From: Hyphomicrobiales bacterium
GTDB lineage: Bacteria; Pseudomonadota; Alphaproteobacteria; Rhizobiales; Beijerinckiaceae
Assembly (NCBI GenBank): GCA_028290125.1
Contig: JAQGKM010000019.1
Location: 1-6,262 of the forward strand
DNA length: 6,262 nt
Direction of reading: 5' to 3'
Made by a program: the position numbers and the translations under genes. This document shows, piece after piece, positions 1 to 5,298 of the stretch; positions within the stretch are counted from its first letter, which is position 1; every line of letters starts with the position of its first letter. The notes beneath the pieces are model-generated. The model saw only the letters and a list, made by a program, of their open reading frames with translations, did not search any database and was not told where the DNA came from.

Positions 1-789
1 ACCCGTGCGGTCATCCAGATCAAGTCCGTGCGCTTCCGCCAGGAAGGTGACGACGTCGGCTACATCCGCATCACGCAGTTCAACGAACAGACCTACGACG
101 GCGTGAAGAGCGCGATCAGCAAGTTCACGACCGACATGCCGGGCGACAGGTTCAAGGGCTACATCCTCGACCTGCGCAACAATCCGGGTGGTCTGCTCGA
201 CCAGTCGATCGCGGTGTCGAACGCCTTCCTGACGCATGGCGAAATCGTTTCGACGCGCGGCCGCAACGCCGACGAGACGCAGCGCTACAACGCGCGTCCG
301 GGCGATCTGTCGAAGGGCAAGCCGGTCATCGTGCTGGTCAACGGCGGTTCGGCCTCGGCGTCGGAAATCGTCGCCGGCGCCCTGCAGGACCACAAGCGCG
401 CGACCATCGTGGGCACGCGCTCGTTCGGCAAGGGTTCGGTGCAGACCATCATCCCGCTCGGCCAGAACAACGGCGCGCTGCGTCTCACCACGGCGCGCTA
501 CTACACGCCGTCGGGCCGCTCGATCCAGGCGAAGGGCATCGAGCCCGACATCCAGATCCTGCAGGACGTGCCGGATGAGCTGAAGGGCAAGGACGACACC
601 AAGGGCGAGGCGTCGCTCAAGGGTCATCTCAAGAACGGCGACGAAGAAAAGACTGGCTCGCAGGCCTATGTCCCGCCGGATCCGAAGAACGACAAGCAGC
701 TGAAGGCCGCGCTCGAAATGCTTCGCGGCACCTACACGAAGGCGCAGGCCGCCGAAGTGGGCAAGACGACGGAGAAAGCGGCGAACTGA
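1..789 (+). CDS. ctpA: Carboxy-terminal processing peptidase CtpA (S41 family), 3' part
   Basis: This is the C-terminal part of an S41 serine protease that trims or degrades periplasmic and envelope proteins from their C-terminus. The reading frame is open from the first base (TRAVIQIKSV...), so the gene starts upstream; 262 residues are visible, and since family members usually have about 430-450, the signal peptide and most of the PDZ domain are missing. Visible marks are GYIRITQF, the LDLRNNPGG core, and NGGSASASEI with the nucleophilic serine at 355-357 (the middle Ser of SASAS, by comparison with E. coli Tsp Ser430). The general-base lysine in FGKGSVQ is at 430-432. The Asp of LQDH matches Tsp Asp441. 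YYTPSGRSIQ and GIEPDI follow, then a Lys/Glu-rich tail. The gene is complete at its 3' end (TGA 787-789) and catalytically intact. A hairpin terminator lies 55 bases downstream. Confidence 0.95.
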   Translation, partial: TRAVIQIKSVRFRQEGDDVGYIRITQFNEQTYDGVKSAISKFTTDMPGDRFKGYILDLRNNPGGLLDQSIAVSNAFLTHGEIVSTRGRNADETQRYNARPGDLSKGKPVIVLVNGGSASASEIVAGALQDHKRATIVGTRSFGKGSVQTIIPLGQNNGALRLTTARYYTPSGRSIQAKGIEPDIQILQDVPDELKGKDDTKGEASLKGHLKNGDEEKTGSQAYVPPDPKNDKQLKAALEMLRGTYTKAQAAEVGKTTEKAAN

Positions 790-844
790 CGTTCCGTGAT
801 TGCAACGAAATACTTGTTCGCTGCAACGACATAAGCTTCCGATC

Positions 845-886
845 AGGCCCGGCTGGCGTCATCATGATGCTGCGCCGGGCCTTTTG
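845..886 (+). terminator. Probable intrinsic terminator after ctpA
   Basis: A 9-bp perfect stem, AGGCCCGGC (845-853) paired with GCCGGGCCT (874-882), is followed by TTTGATTCG and then a second T run. The 20-base loop contains the palindrome CATCATGATG, so the hairpin can extend inward. It lies 55 bases past the ctpA stop and would end or reduce transcription before the next gene. The short T run means read-through is possible. Confidence 0.7.
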
Positions 887-947
887 ATTCGTTTTTCCCA
901 CAGCCACCGGCCACCGGCCTTGCCGGGCCCTCGCCGCGTGAGACTTC

Positions 948-2144
948 ATGTCCGGGATCGATCTGAACTCCCCGATTGACGACGCAGCCGGATCAGACGC
1001 GTTGCGCGCCGGCGCCTTGCGCGACATTCCCTGGGGCGGACTTGCGCTGGGCGGCATGGCGCTGATCGCCGCAAGTCTCGTCGCCTTCGTCAAGGTCACG
1101 GACGACACGGTCGTCACCCCGCGTGCGGCGACCGACACGCTTGTCGCGCGTCGGATCAGCGTCCCGGATCTGACGCCGCCGCGCGACAACGATGCGACCT
1201 CGAGCATTGCGCGCACCATTCGCGCCAGCGCGCTGCCCTCCCATGCTGGCGCGATGCCTGTCGACGCTGGCGATGGCGTGCAGGTCGTGCAACGCAGCCT
1301 CGGCGCCGCGACGCGCGACATCCGCATCGGCCTCGCACCTGCGCCCGACATTCGGCTGACGGCGCCGGGACCCTACGGACCGTTGCCGCGCATCGGTCGC
1401 GACGGCGCACGGCCCTCCGATGTCTACGCGCGACCGCAGTCCGCGCCGGCGAAGGGCGCGCCGCGCATCGCCATCGTGGTGACGGGGCTCGGACTGAATG
1501 CCCCGCTGTCCGCAGAGGCCGTCGAGTCGCTGCCGCCGGCCGTGACGCTGGCCTATCTGGCCTATGGCGACGCCATCGAGGACCAGGCCGAACAGGCGCG
1601 CATCGCCGGACACGAATTGCTGTTGCAGGCGCCGATGGAAGGCGCGGGCGACGAACGCGCCTCCGCGCCGCGCACGCTGGCGGTCAATGCGCCGCGTCAT
1701 CGCACGCTCGACGCGCTGCACTGGCACATGAGCCGCTTCCCCGGCTACATCGGATTGACGCAAGCGCAAGGGGCGCGTTTCATGGCGTCGCCGCAGGCCC
1801 TGTCGCCCGTGCTGCAGGACGTCGCCGATCGCGGGCTTCTCTTTCTCGACGCCAGCACGTCGTCCGGCGCTCTCACGCTGGCGCTCGCCGGCGCGGCCGG
1901 CACGCAGGCCGAGCGCGCCGACGTGGTGCTCGACGCATCGCCGACGCCCGAGGCGATCGATGCCGCGCTGCGGCGGCTTGAAGGCATTGCGCGCGAACGC
2001 GGCGCGGCGATTGGCGTCGCGGGCGTTGACGGCGGCGGCGTTGACCGGATCGCGCGCTTCACGCAGGGTCTCGACGCGCGCGGCTTCGTGCTCGTGCCGG
2101 CCTCCGCCCTGATGCAGGCGCCGGCGCGGACGTCCGCGCGCTAG
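948..2144 (+). CDS. Divergent polysaccharide deacetylase family protein (DUF610/YibQ-like)
   Basis: The 398-residue protein has a short cytoplasmic N-terminus, one membrane segment (about residues 29-48, WGGLALGGMALIAASLVAFV) and a Pro/Ala-rich linker (about 55-170). A divergent polysaccharide deacetylase domain (about 172-388) follows. Family landmarks are PRIAIVVTGLGLN (172-184), LPPAVTLAYLAYG (195-207), GHELLLQAPME (221-231), FPGYIGL and GARF (264-278), DRGLLFLDAST (294-303) and GFVLVPASAL (379-388). The anchor and linker place the domain in the periplasm. As I recall the family, catalytically competent members have a DD pair, NHMGSRF and GHPHP; here they read TG, TQAQGARF and GVAGVDGG, so hydrolytic activity is doubtful. 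The start is the first ATG of the frame, with only a weak upstream GTGAG. Placement after ctpA and before rppH is an order I recall from Rhizobiales genomes. The domain call is secure; the substrate is unknown. Confidence 0.85.
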   Translation: MSGIDLNSPIDDAAGSDALRAGALRDIPWGGLALGGMALIAASLVAFVKVTDDTVVTPRAATDTLVARRISVPDLTPPRDNDATSSIARTIRASALPSHAGAMPVDAGDGVQVVQRSLGAATRDIRIGLAPAPDIRLTAPGPYGPLPRIGRDGARPSDVYARPQSAPAKGAPRIAIVVTGLGLNAPLSAEAVESLPPAVTLAYLAYGDAIEDQAEQARIAGHELLLQAPMEGAGDERASAPRTLAVNAPRHRTLDALHWHMSRFPGYIGLTQAQGARFMASPQALSPVLQDVADRGLLFLDASTSSGALTLALAGAAGTQAERADVVLDASPTPEAIDAALRRLEGIARERGAAIGVAGVDGGGVDRIARFTQGLDARGFVLVPASALMQAPARTSAR

Positions 2145-2171
2145 AGCGTTGATCCTTGCGAGTCCTGTCGA

Positions 2172-2666
2172 ATGAGTGAGAAGAAATACCGCCCCTGCGT
2201 CGGCGTCATGCTGATCAATGCGGAGGGCCTCGTTTTCGTGGGCCGCCGCCGCAACAAGAAGCTGCGCGAGCATGTCGCCCCGGGACATGAATGGCAAATG
2301 CCGCAGGGCGGCGTTGACGCGGGCGAGGACGTCTATGCTGCGGCGCTGCGCGAACTCGCTGAAGAAACCAGCGTCACCAGCGTTACGCGGCTTGCGGAAG
2401 CGTCCGACTGGTTCGCCTACGATCTGCCTGAAGACATCGCCCAGGAAGCCTGGAAGGGCCGCTACGCCGGGCAGACACAGAAATGGTTCGCGTTGCGCTT
2501 CACGGGCGACGAGAGCGAGATCGACGTCGAGCATCCGGCCGGCGGCCACAAGGCCGAGTTCGACGCCTGGCGCTGGGTGCCGATGGCCGACCTGCCGGGG
2601 CTGATCATTCCGTTCAAGCGCCCCGTCTACGAGCGTGTGGTGGCGGAGTTTTCCGGACTGGTCTAG
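2172..2666 (+). CDS. rppH: RNA pyrophosphohydrolase RppH ((di)nucleoside polyphosphate hydrolase)
   Basis: This is a 164-residue Nudix hydrolase of the RppH/IalA/NudH group, which removes pyrophosphate from 5'-triphosphorylated RNA to start decay and can also cleave dinucleoside polyphosphates. It begins YRPCVGVMLIN and carries GRRR and WQMPQGGVD. The Nudix box runs from Gly46 to Val68: G-x5-E52, R60 E61 L62, E64 E65. The usual Gly near the box end is Ser67 (EETSV), which I recall as common in alphaproteobacterial RppH. Further hallmarks are DWFAYDLPEDI (79-89), GQTQKWFALRF, FDAWRWVP and FKRPVYERVV. Length is normal and all metal-binding Glu residues are present. It starts 27 bases after the deacetylase stop with no terminator between, so the two are probably co-transcribed. 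No strong ribosome-binding site is visible. Its TAG stop overlaps the stop of the opposing HisE-like gene. Confidence 0.93.
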   Translation: MSEKKYRPCVGVMLINAEGLVFVGRRRNKKLREHVAPGHEWQMPQGGVDAGEDVYAAALRELAEETSVTSVTRLAEASDWFAYDLPEDIAQEAWKGRYAGQTQKWFALRFTGDESEIDVEHPAGGHKAEFDAWRWVPMADLPGLIIPFKRPVYERVVAEFSGLV

Positions 2667-3031
2667 CCGGCGGCGCGCAGCGTGCGGGCGCCGGCTTTCT
2701 TCGGCCCGGCCTTGCGGGCGGATTTCGGGAGCTTTTCGGCGATTCCGTAGAGCGTCTCGCGGCGGTCCATCTCGCGCAGGACTTCGTCCGGTGTGACGCC
2801 GCTCGCGGCCCACAGGACCGACAGATTGTAGAGCAGGTCCGCGCTCTCGAGGATCACGCGCTGGCGTCGCATCAGGACGGCGTCGATCCCGACCTCGACG
2901 GCCTCTTCGGCGACCTTCCGGGCGATCTTCTCGATGCCGCCCTGAAAAAGCTTCGCCGTACGCGACGCGGCCGGATCGCGCGCGCGGGCGGCGAGAACGG
3001 CGTTGAACAGGCGCTGCAGCGAATCATCCAT
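2663..3031 (-). CDS. hisE: Phosphoribosyl-ATP pyrophosphohydrolase-like protein (HisE-type, orphan)
   Basis: The 122-residue all-helical protein belongs to the PRA-PH/MazG-like NTP pyrophosphohydrolase superfamily. Classical HisE hydrolyses phosphoribosyl-ATP to phosphoribosyl-AMP in histidine synthesis. Visible marks are RTAKLFQGGIEKIARKVAEEAVEV (24-47) with the metal-binding EExxE at 42-46, and ESADLLYNLSVLW (62-74) with ExxD at 62-65. GVTPDEVLREMDRRE (78-92) and GIAEKLPK follow. A basic Lys/Ala/Arg tail (about 103-122) extends past the usual length of about 105-110. No other his gene is in the window, whereas the usual alphaproteobacterial hisE sits with hisF/hisA. This may therefore be the second HisE type that I recall from Bradyrhizobium and Rhodopseudomonas, and its substrate could differ. 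ATG at 3031 is the only reasonable start (in-frame TAG four codons upstream); no clear ribosome-binding site. It converges on rppH, sharing a CTAG. Confidence 0.82.
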   Translation of the reverse strand: MDDSLQRLFNAVLAARARDPAASRTAKLFQGGIEKIARKVAEEAVEVGIDAVLMRRQRVILESADLLYNLSVLWAASGVTPDEVLREMDRRETLYGIAEKLPKSARKAGPKKAGARTLRAAG

Positions 3032-3103
3032 CCCATCAGGCTAGCGCAAAGTCTTGACAATTCGCTGACAGGAACACGCCCGCCGCTCTGCGGCAGGGCA
3101 GGG

Positions 3104-3178
3104 CACGAAGGCGGATCTGGCCCCTCCGCCTGAACCGGGCGCGGGTGATCAAGCCGGCCGGTGCGATCCGCCTTCGTG
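3104..3178. repeat. 14-bp perfect inverted repeat in the hisE upstream spacer
   Basis: CACGAAGGCGGATC (3104-3117) is exactly complementary to GATCCGCCTTCGTG (3165-3178), with 47 GC-rich bases between. There is no T run after either arm, so it is not an ordinary terminator. It could be part of a structured RNA, a dispersed palindromic repeat or a protein-binding pair. It belongs to the gene-free stretch 3032-3343, which otherwise shows only the 7-bp repeat at 3202-3238 and the hairpin at 3292-3322. Confidence 0.6.
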
Positions 3179-3201
3179 GCAGGCCGGGTTTGCGAACAAG
3201 C

Positions 3202-3238
3202 TCGGCCATGAACAGATATGCCATGGATTTGTGGCCGA
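3202..3238. repeat. 7-bp inverted repeat TCGGCCA / TGGCCGA
   Basis: TCGGCCA (3202-3208) and TGGCCGA (3232-3238) are perfect complements around a 23-base AT-richer loop containing CCATGG. It is a weak signal alone. It is listed because it is one of three inverted repeats in the same 312-base spacer. Confidence 0.35.
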
Positions 3239-3278
3239 ACCCAGCCTCGATTGGGACAAAATGGCGCAGGTATCTACG

Positions 3279-3322
3279 AAAAAAGTCATTGCGCCGCAGC
3301 GATTTGATGTTGCGCTGCGGCG
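3279..3322 (-). terminator. Hairpin, probable terminator of the minus-strand gene at 3344-3802
   Basis: CGCCGCAGCG (3292-3301) pairs perfectly over 10 bp with CGCTGCGGCG (3313-3322) around an 11-base loop. Read on the minus strand it lies 21 bases past the stop codon at 3344. It is followed, after a short CAATGAC-like spacer, by six T residues (complement of 3279-3284). On the plus strand it is followed directly by ATTTT, so it may also work in that direction. The spacer before the minus-strand T run makes efficiency uncertain. Confidence 0.6.
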
Positions 3323-3343
3323 ATTTTGGCCTTTGCGAGGCGA

Positions 3344-3802
3344 TCAGGGATTGAGCGCGTCCATTTCGAACTCGTCGCGCGACGAACGACCCTCGGGACC
3401 ACCGACGGAATAGACGTCGCGGGGTCCGCGCGTCTGCTGCGGGCGGGCCTGACCGTTACGATTCTGACCCGCAAGGTTCTGGCGAGACCCTCCGAAGTCG
3501 CGATCCGCCACATAGCGTCCGCCCGTCGTGGTGCGGCGGCGGTCCTGATTCGGCCGTGACGCGCTCATGCCGGCGACGACCCAGGCGGCAAAGAGCCCGA
3601 TCGCGCCGGCGAGCAGGGCCGGACGCAGGTCGGCGGACGAGAAGGACGGCAGCATCGAGGAAAGCTCGTTCACCGGCCGGCCGCCGCTCGGCCAGTTGTC
3701 GCGCGCGAAGCCTGACCGGCCGCCGCCGCCGCCGCGACGTTCTTCGATGGGATCGTGGCTGATCGAAACCTGATGGCCAGCTGACAGTGACGGATTGCTC
3801 AT
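3344..3802 (-). CDS. Unrecognised single-TM protein, Gly/Arg-rich, candidate general-stress gene
   Basis: I do not recognise this 152-residue protein. Residues 1-60 are hydrophilic with a GGGGGRSG stretch (24-31). Residues 61-81 (PALLAGAIGLFAAWVVAGMSA) form one membrane helix. Residues 82-152 are a low-complexity Arg/Gln/Gly/Asn tail ending in acidic EFEMDALNP. No Cys and no enzymatic motif are seen. No signal peptide is seen; the helix is internal, so it is probably a bitopic inner-membrane protein with disordered flanks. The ATG at 3802 was chosen because an AAAGGG ribosome-binding site precedes it. A longer frame reaching 3997 would run through the tRNA-Leu gene and is not credible. A GGAAC-N16-CGTT element ending 33 bases upstream suggests control by the EcfG sigma factor. 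It is transcribed away from tRNA-Leu, and a hairpin terminator follows its stop. Function unknown. Confidence 0.72.
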   Translation of the reverse strand: MSNPSLSAGHQVSISHDPIEERRGGGGGRSGFARDNWPSGGRPVNELSSMLPSFSSADLRPALLAGAIGLFAAWVVAGMSASRPNQDRRRTTTGGRYVADRDFGGSRQNLAGQNRNGQARPQQTRGPRDVYSVGGPEGRSSRDEFEMDALNP

Positions 3803-3834
3803 GGTGAGGCCCTTTCTCTTGCACAGACTGGAAG

Positions 3835-3859
3835 AACGGGGCGGTGACCGGAGCGTTCC
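3835..3859 (-). promoter_or_regulatory. Candidate EcfG (general stress response) promoter
   Basis: Read on the minus strand, GGAAC (complement of 3855-3859) is followed by 16 bases and then CGTT (complement of 3835-3838). This matches the established alphaproteobacterial sigma-EcfG consensus GGAAC-N16/17-CGTT without a mismatch. Transcription would start near 3828, giving a leader of about 26 bases with AAAGGG before the ATG at 3802. Position, spacing and orientation all suit the gene at 3344-3802. Confidence 0.65.
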
Positions 3860-3874
3860 AGACGCGCGGTCGTC

Positions 3875-3903
3875 TTGCGCGCCGAAGCAATATTCCGTAA
3901 CAA
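3875..3903 (+). promoter_or_regulatory. Candidate housekeeping promoter of tRNA-Leu
   Basis: TTGCGC (3875-3880), a 17-base spacer and TAACAA (3898-3903) form a plausible sigma-70-type promoter. Its start point near 3910 would be a few bases before the mature tRNA 5' end at 3915. The -35 match is only fair. It is divergent from the EcfG-type element, with 15 bases between the two -35 boxes. Confidence 0.4.
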
Positions 3904-3914
3904 GGTCCCGCGTT

Positions 3915-3996
3915 GCCCCTATGGCGGAACTGGTAGACGCGTCCGACTCAAAATCGGATTCCGCAAGGAGTGCTGGTTCGATTCCGGCTAGGGGCA
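3915..3996 (+). tRNA. tRNA-Leu, anticodon CAA
   Basis: It has a complete cloverleaf of the long-variable-arm class. The acceptor stem is GCCCCTA (3915-3921) with TAGGGGC (3989-3995) and discriminator A at 3996. The D stem is GCG/CGC with a GG-containing loop. The anticodon stem is TCCGA/TCGGA around CTCAAAA, giving anticodon CAA at 3949-3951, which reads UUG. The variable arm TCC-GCAA-GGA is at 3960-3969. The T stem is GCTGG/CCGGC around TTCGATT. The 3' CCA is not encoded (the next bases are CGT), so it must be added after transcription. No T-rich terminator follows; a short CGGGC-GGCT-GCCCG hairpin (4026-4039) is the nearest structure. Confidence 0.95.
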
Positions 3997-4059
3997 CGTC
4001 TCATTGCAAACACGCAGCATCACGCCGGGCGGCTGCCCGCGCACCTTGCCGTGTTGTGC

Positions 4060-4085
4060 GGAACAATCTCCTCCGGACGGCCATT
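4060..4085 (+). promoter_or_regulatory. Possible weak EcfG-like promoter of the Met-rich protein gene
   Basis: GGAAC (4060-4064) is followed by 17 bases and CATT (4082-4085), one mismatch from the EcfG -10 element CGTT. The implied start near 4092 would give a leader of about 26 bases to the ATG at 4118. No better sigma-70 promoter was seen in this spacer. The -10 mismatch makes it tentative, and the gene could be read through from tRNA-Leu instead. Confidence 0.25.
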
Positions 4086-4117
4086 GAGACAGCGTGAATG
4101 GTCTAGGGAGAAGCAAA

Positions 4118-4426
4118 ATGAAGAATTCAATGATCCGCAACATGGTTGCGGCCTCCGCTCTGGTGATGTTCAGCGGCTTCGCGGTCGCCCAAGCCCCGAG
4201 CCCCGCGACGGGTGGCGGCGCCGGCGGCATGACCAACACCACGACGGCTTCGACCTGCGACGCCAGCAACATGAAGATGGCGGAAGAGTCGGCCATGAAG
4301 ATGACCAACGCCACCATGAAGACCAACACGATGAAAGAGCTCGACATGGCCAAGGCCATGATGGCCAAGAACGACATGGCCGGCTGCAAGATGCACATGG
4401 ACAAAGCCAGCACGATGATGAAGTAG
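4118..4426 (+). CDS. Small exported Met-rich protein of unknown function
   Basis: This encodes 102 residues. A signal peptide is clear: basic start MKNSMIRN, hydrophobic core MVAASALVMFSGF, and AVA before Gln25 as a probable signal peptidase I site. The mature part of about 78 residues has a Gly/Pro/Thr linker (25-46), then a helix-prone Met/Lys/Ala region (about 48-102). It holds 15 Met in 78 residues and two Cys (47 and 90) that could form a disulphide. Motifs such as MKMAEESAMKM, MAKAMMAKNDMAGCKMHMDKA and the ending TMMK recall small periplasmic proteins often left as hypothetical in Rhizobiales. The Met, His and Cys content would suit soft-metal binding, but that is inference. The ATG at 4118 was chosen for AGGGAG at 4105-4110, seven bases upstream; the GTG at 4094 lacks this and would spoil the signal peptide. 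A terminator begins 16 bases after the stop, so the unit is single-gene. Confidence 0.75.
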   Translation: MKNSMIRNMVAASALVMFSGFAVAQAPSPATGGGAGGMTNTTTASTCDASNMKMAEESAMKMTNATMKTNTMKELDMAKAMMAKNDMAGCKMHMDKASTMMK

Positions 4427-4441
4427 GCTCGTCGTCGAAAG

Positions 4442-4467
4442 CGCCGCCCTTCGGGGCGGCGTATTTT
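4442..4467 (+). terminator. Intrinsic terminator with UUCG tetraloop
   Basis: CGCCGCCC (4442-4449), loop TTCG, and GGGCGGCG (4454-4461) make a perfect 8-bp stem with an extra-stable UUCG loop, followed by TATTTTC. It begins 16 bases after the stop of the Met-rich protein gene and ends that transcript before tRNA-Ser. Confidence 0.85.
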
Positions 4468-4507
4468 CGGCAGGGCACGAAAAAGTGGCGCAAGCGGACC
4501 GCGGCGC

Positions 4508-4536
4508 TTGTCGGCGCCCACCCCGCGTGTTATTGC
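4508..4536 (+). promoter_or_regulatory. Candidate promoter of tRNA-Ser
   Basis: TTGTCG (4508-4513), a 17-base spacer and TATTGC (4531-4536) form a plausible sigma-70-type promoter. It would start near 4543 and make a 5' leader of about 39 bases. It lies just downstream of the terminator at 4442-4467, where an independent tRNA promoter is expected. Confidence 0.4.
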
Positions 4537-4550
4537 CCGCGCAACCACAC

Positions 4551-4573
4551 GGAAGCTGCGCCACGCTGCTTCC
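4551..4573 (+). repeat. Hairpin in the tRNA-Ser leader
   Basis: GGAAGC-T-GCG (4551-4560), loop CCA, and CGC-T-GCTTCC (4564-4573) form nine base pairs with one central T-T mismatch. It ends eight bases before the mature tRNA 5' end and would be part of the precursor RNA. There is no T run, so it is not a terminator. Confidence 0.5.
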
Positions 4574-4581
4574 GGCGACCC

Positions 4582-4671
4582 GGAGAGGTGGCAGAGTGGT
4601 TGAATGCACCGCACTCGAAATGCGGCATAGGTGCAAGCCTATCGGGGGTTCGAATCCCTCCCTCTCCGCCA
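4582..4671 (+). tRNA. tRNA-Ser, anticodon CGA
   Basis: It is a complete class II tRNA. The acceptor stem is GGAGAGG (4582-4588) with CCTCTCC (4661-4667), discriminator G at 4668 and an encoded CCA at 4669-4671. The anticodon stem is CCGCA/TGCGG around CTCGAAA, giving anticodon CGA at 4616-4618, which reads UCG. The long variable arm is ATAGG/CCTAT (4627-4643 region). The T loop is TTCGAAT. Class, anticodon and G73 all fit serine. No T-rich terminator follows; 4672-4900 shows no gene, only GC-rich spacer with a short GCGCT/AGCGC hairpin near 4718-4731. Confidence 0.96.
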
Positions 4672-4900
4672 GTTAGCTGAACATGAGATCTGCCCAGACA
4701 TCGCGCACGGCACGCCGGCGCTGTGCAGCGCGCGTCCGGCACTGCCCGGACCCGGCGTTCGAACCCGCTGATCTGCAGGCGCTTGGCGAGCCGAAACCCC
4801 GCCGGACCTTCTCAATCACGCCTGCATTCGGATTGAGAGTGTCGCGCGACGGACGCCAGGCGACGCCTGCTCGATCCCGCCAGCTCATGGAGGACACGCG

Positions 4901-5221
4901 ATGCGACTGCCAGATTGTGTGACAACCTATTTCGACGCGGACCGACGGTCGGACCCAACGGCGCTGATCTCGGCGTTTTCGGAGGACGCGATCGTCCGCG
5001 ACGAAGGCGGCGTCCATCATGGGCATGATGCAATTCGCGCATGGTGGACAGCCGCCAAGCAGAAGTACCAGCAGACGGCGACGCCATTGGAGGCGACGAC
5101 GACAGGCGGCATGATGTCAGTCGCCGCTTTGGTGAGCGGCAAATTTCCGGGCAGTCCTGCGACGCTCACATTCAATTTCACCCTGCGCGACAGCAAGATC
5201 GCCGAGCTTCAGATTGGATGA
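4901..5221 (+). CDS. SnoaL/NTF2-like fold protein
   Basis: This 106-residue protein has the pattern of the nuclear transport factor 2-like (SnoaL, polyketide-cyclase-like) superfamily. An N-terminal helix, VTTYFDADRRSDPTALISAF (7-26), leads into FSEDAIVRDEGGVHHGHDAIRAWW (26-49), the classic strand-helix segment of the fold. Strands then end in TLTFNFTLRDSKIAELQIG. Members form cone-shaped dimers; some are isomerases, cyclases or hydratases and many only bind a ligand. No specific catalytic set can be assigned. No signal peptide is seen, so it is cytoplasmic. The start is supported by GGAGG at 4889-4893, seven bases before the ATG. It stands alone on the plus strand and converges on the heme-binding protein gene with a 77-base gap. 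It may act with the SDR across the gap, since such pairs occur in small-molecule metabolism, but this is only inference. Confidence 0.8.
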   Translation: MRLPDCVTTYFDADRRSDPTALISAFSEDAIVRDEGGVHHGHDAIRAWWTAAKQKYQQTATPLEATTTGGMMSVAALVSGKFPGSPATLTFNFTLRDSKIAELQIG

Positions 5222-5298
5222 TGACGGACGGTTTCGTGCCCACGGCATGAGCGAGCGGCGTCAGGGGGCGTGCTCGCGCGCGAGATCTTGAACCATGG

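Noticed and set aside
904..917. Tandem CCACCGG CCACCGG upstream of the deacetylase gene.
   Set aside because: Only two 7-base units in GC-rich DNA; no evidence that it is an operator or satellite.
993..2813. A 606-codon open frame on the minus strand opposite the deacetylase and rppH genes.
   Set aside because: Its translation is Arg/His/Gly-rich without domains and is a GC-rich shadow of two well-recognised plus-strand genes.
3145..3413. Short plus-strand open frames of 60-69 codons over the spacer and the 3' end of the minus-strand gene.
   Set aside because: They lack convincing ribosome-binding sites and recognisable composition, and cross the hairpin at 3292-3322.
3803..3997. An N-terminal extension of the minus-strand gene to an ATG at 3997.
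   Set aside because: It would translate the antisense of tRNA-Leu and pass through the EcfG-type promoter; the ATG at 3802 has its own ribosome-binding site.
3970..4680. A 236-codon plus-strand frame running from tRNA-Leu into tRNA-Ser.
   Set aside because: It overlaps both tRNA genes and the well-supported signal-peptide protein in another frame; the product is a low-complexity shadow.
4757..4763. GTTCGAA downstream of tRNA-Ser, resembling a tRNA T loop and a possible att remnant.
   Set aside because: The flanking bases do not form a T stem and do not repeat the tRNA-Ser 3' end; no integrase is present in the window.
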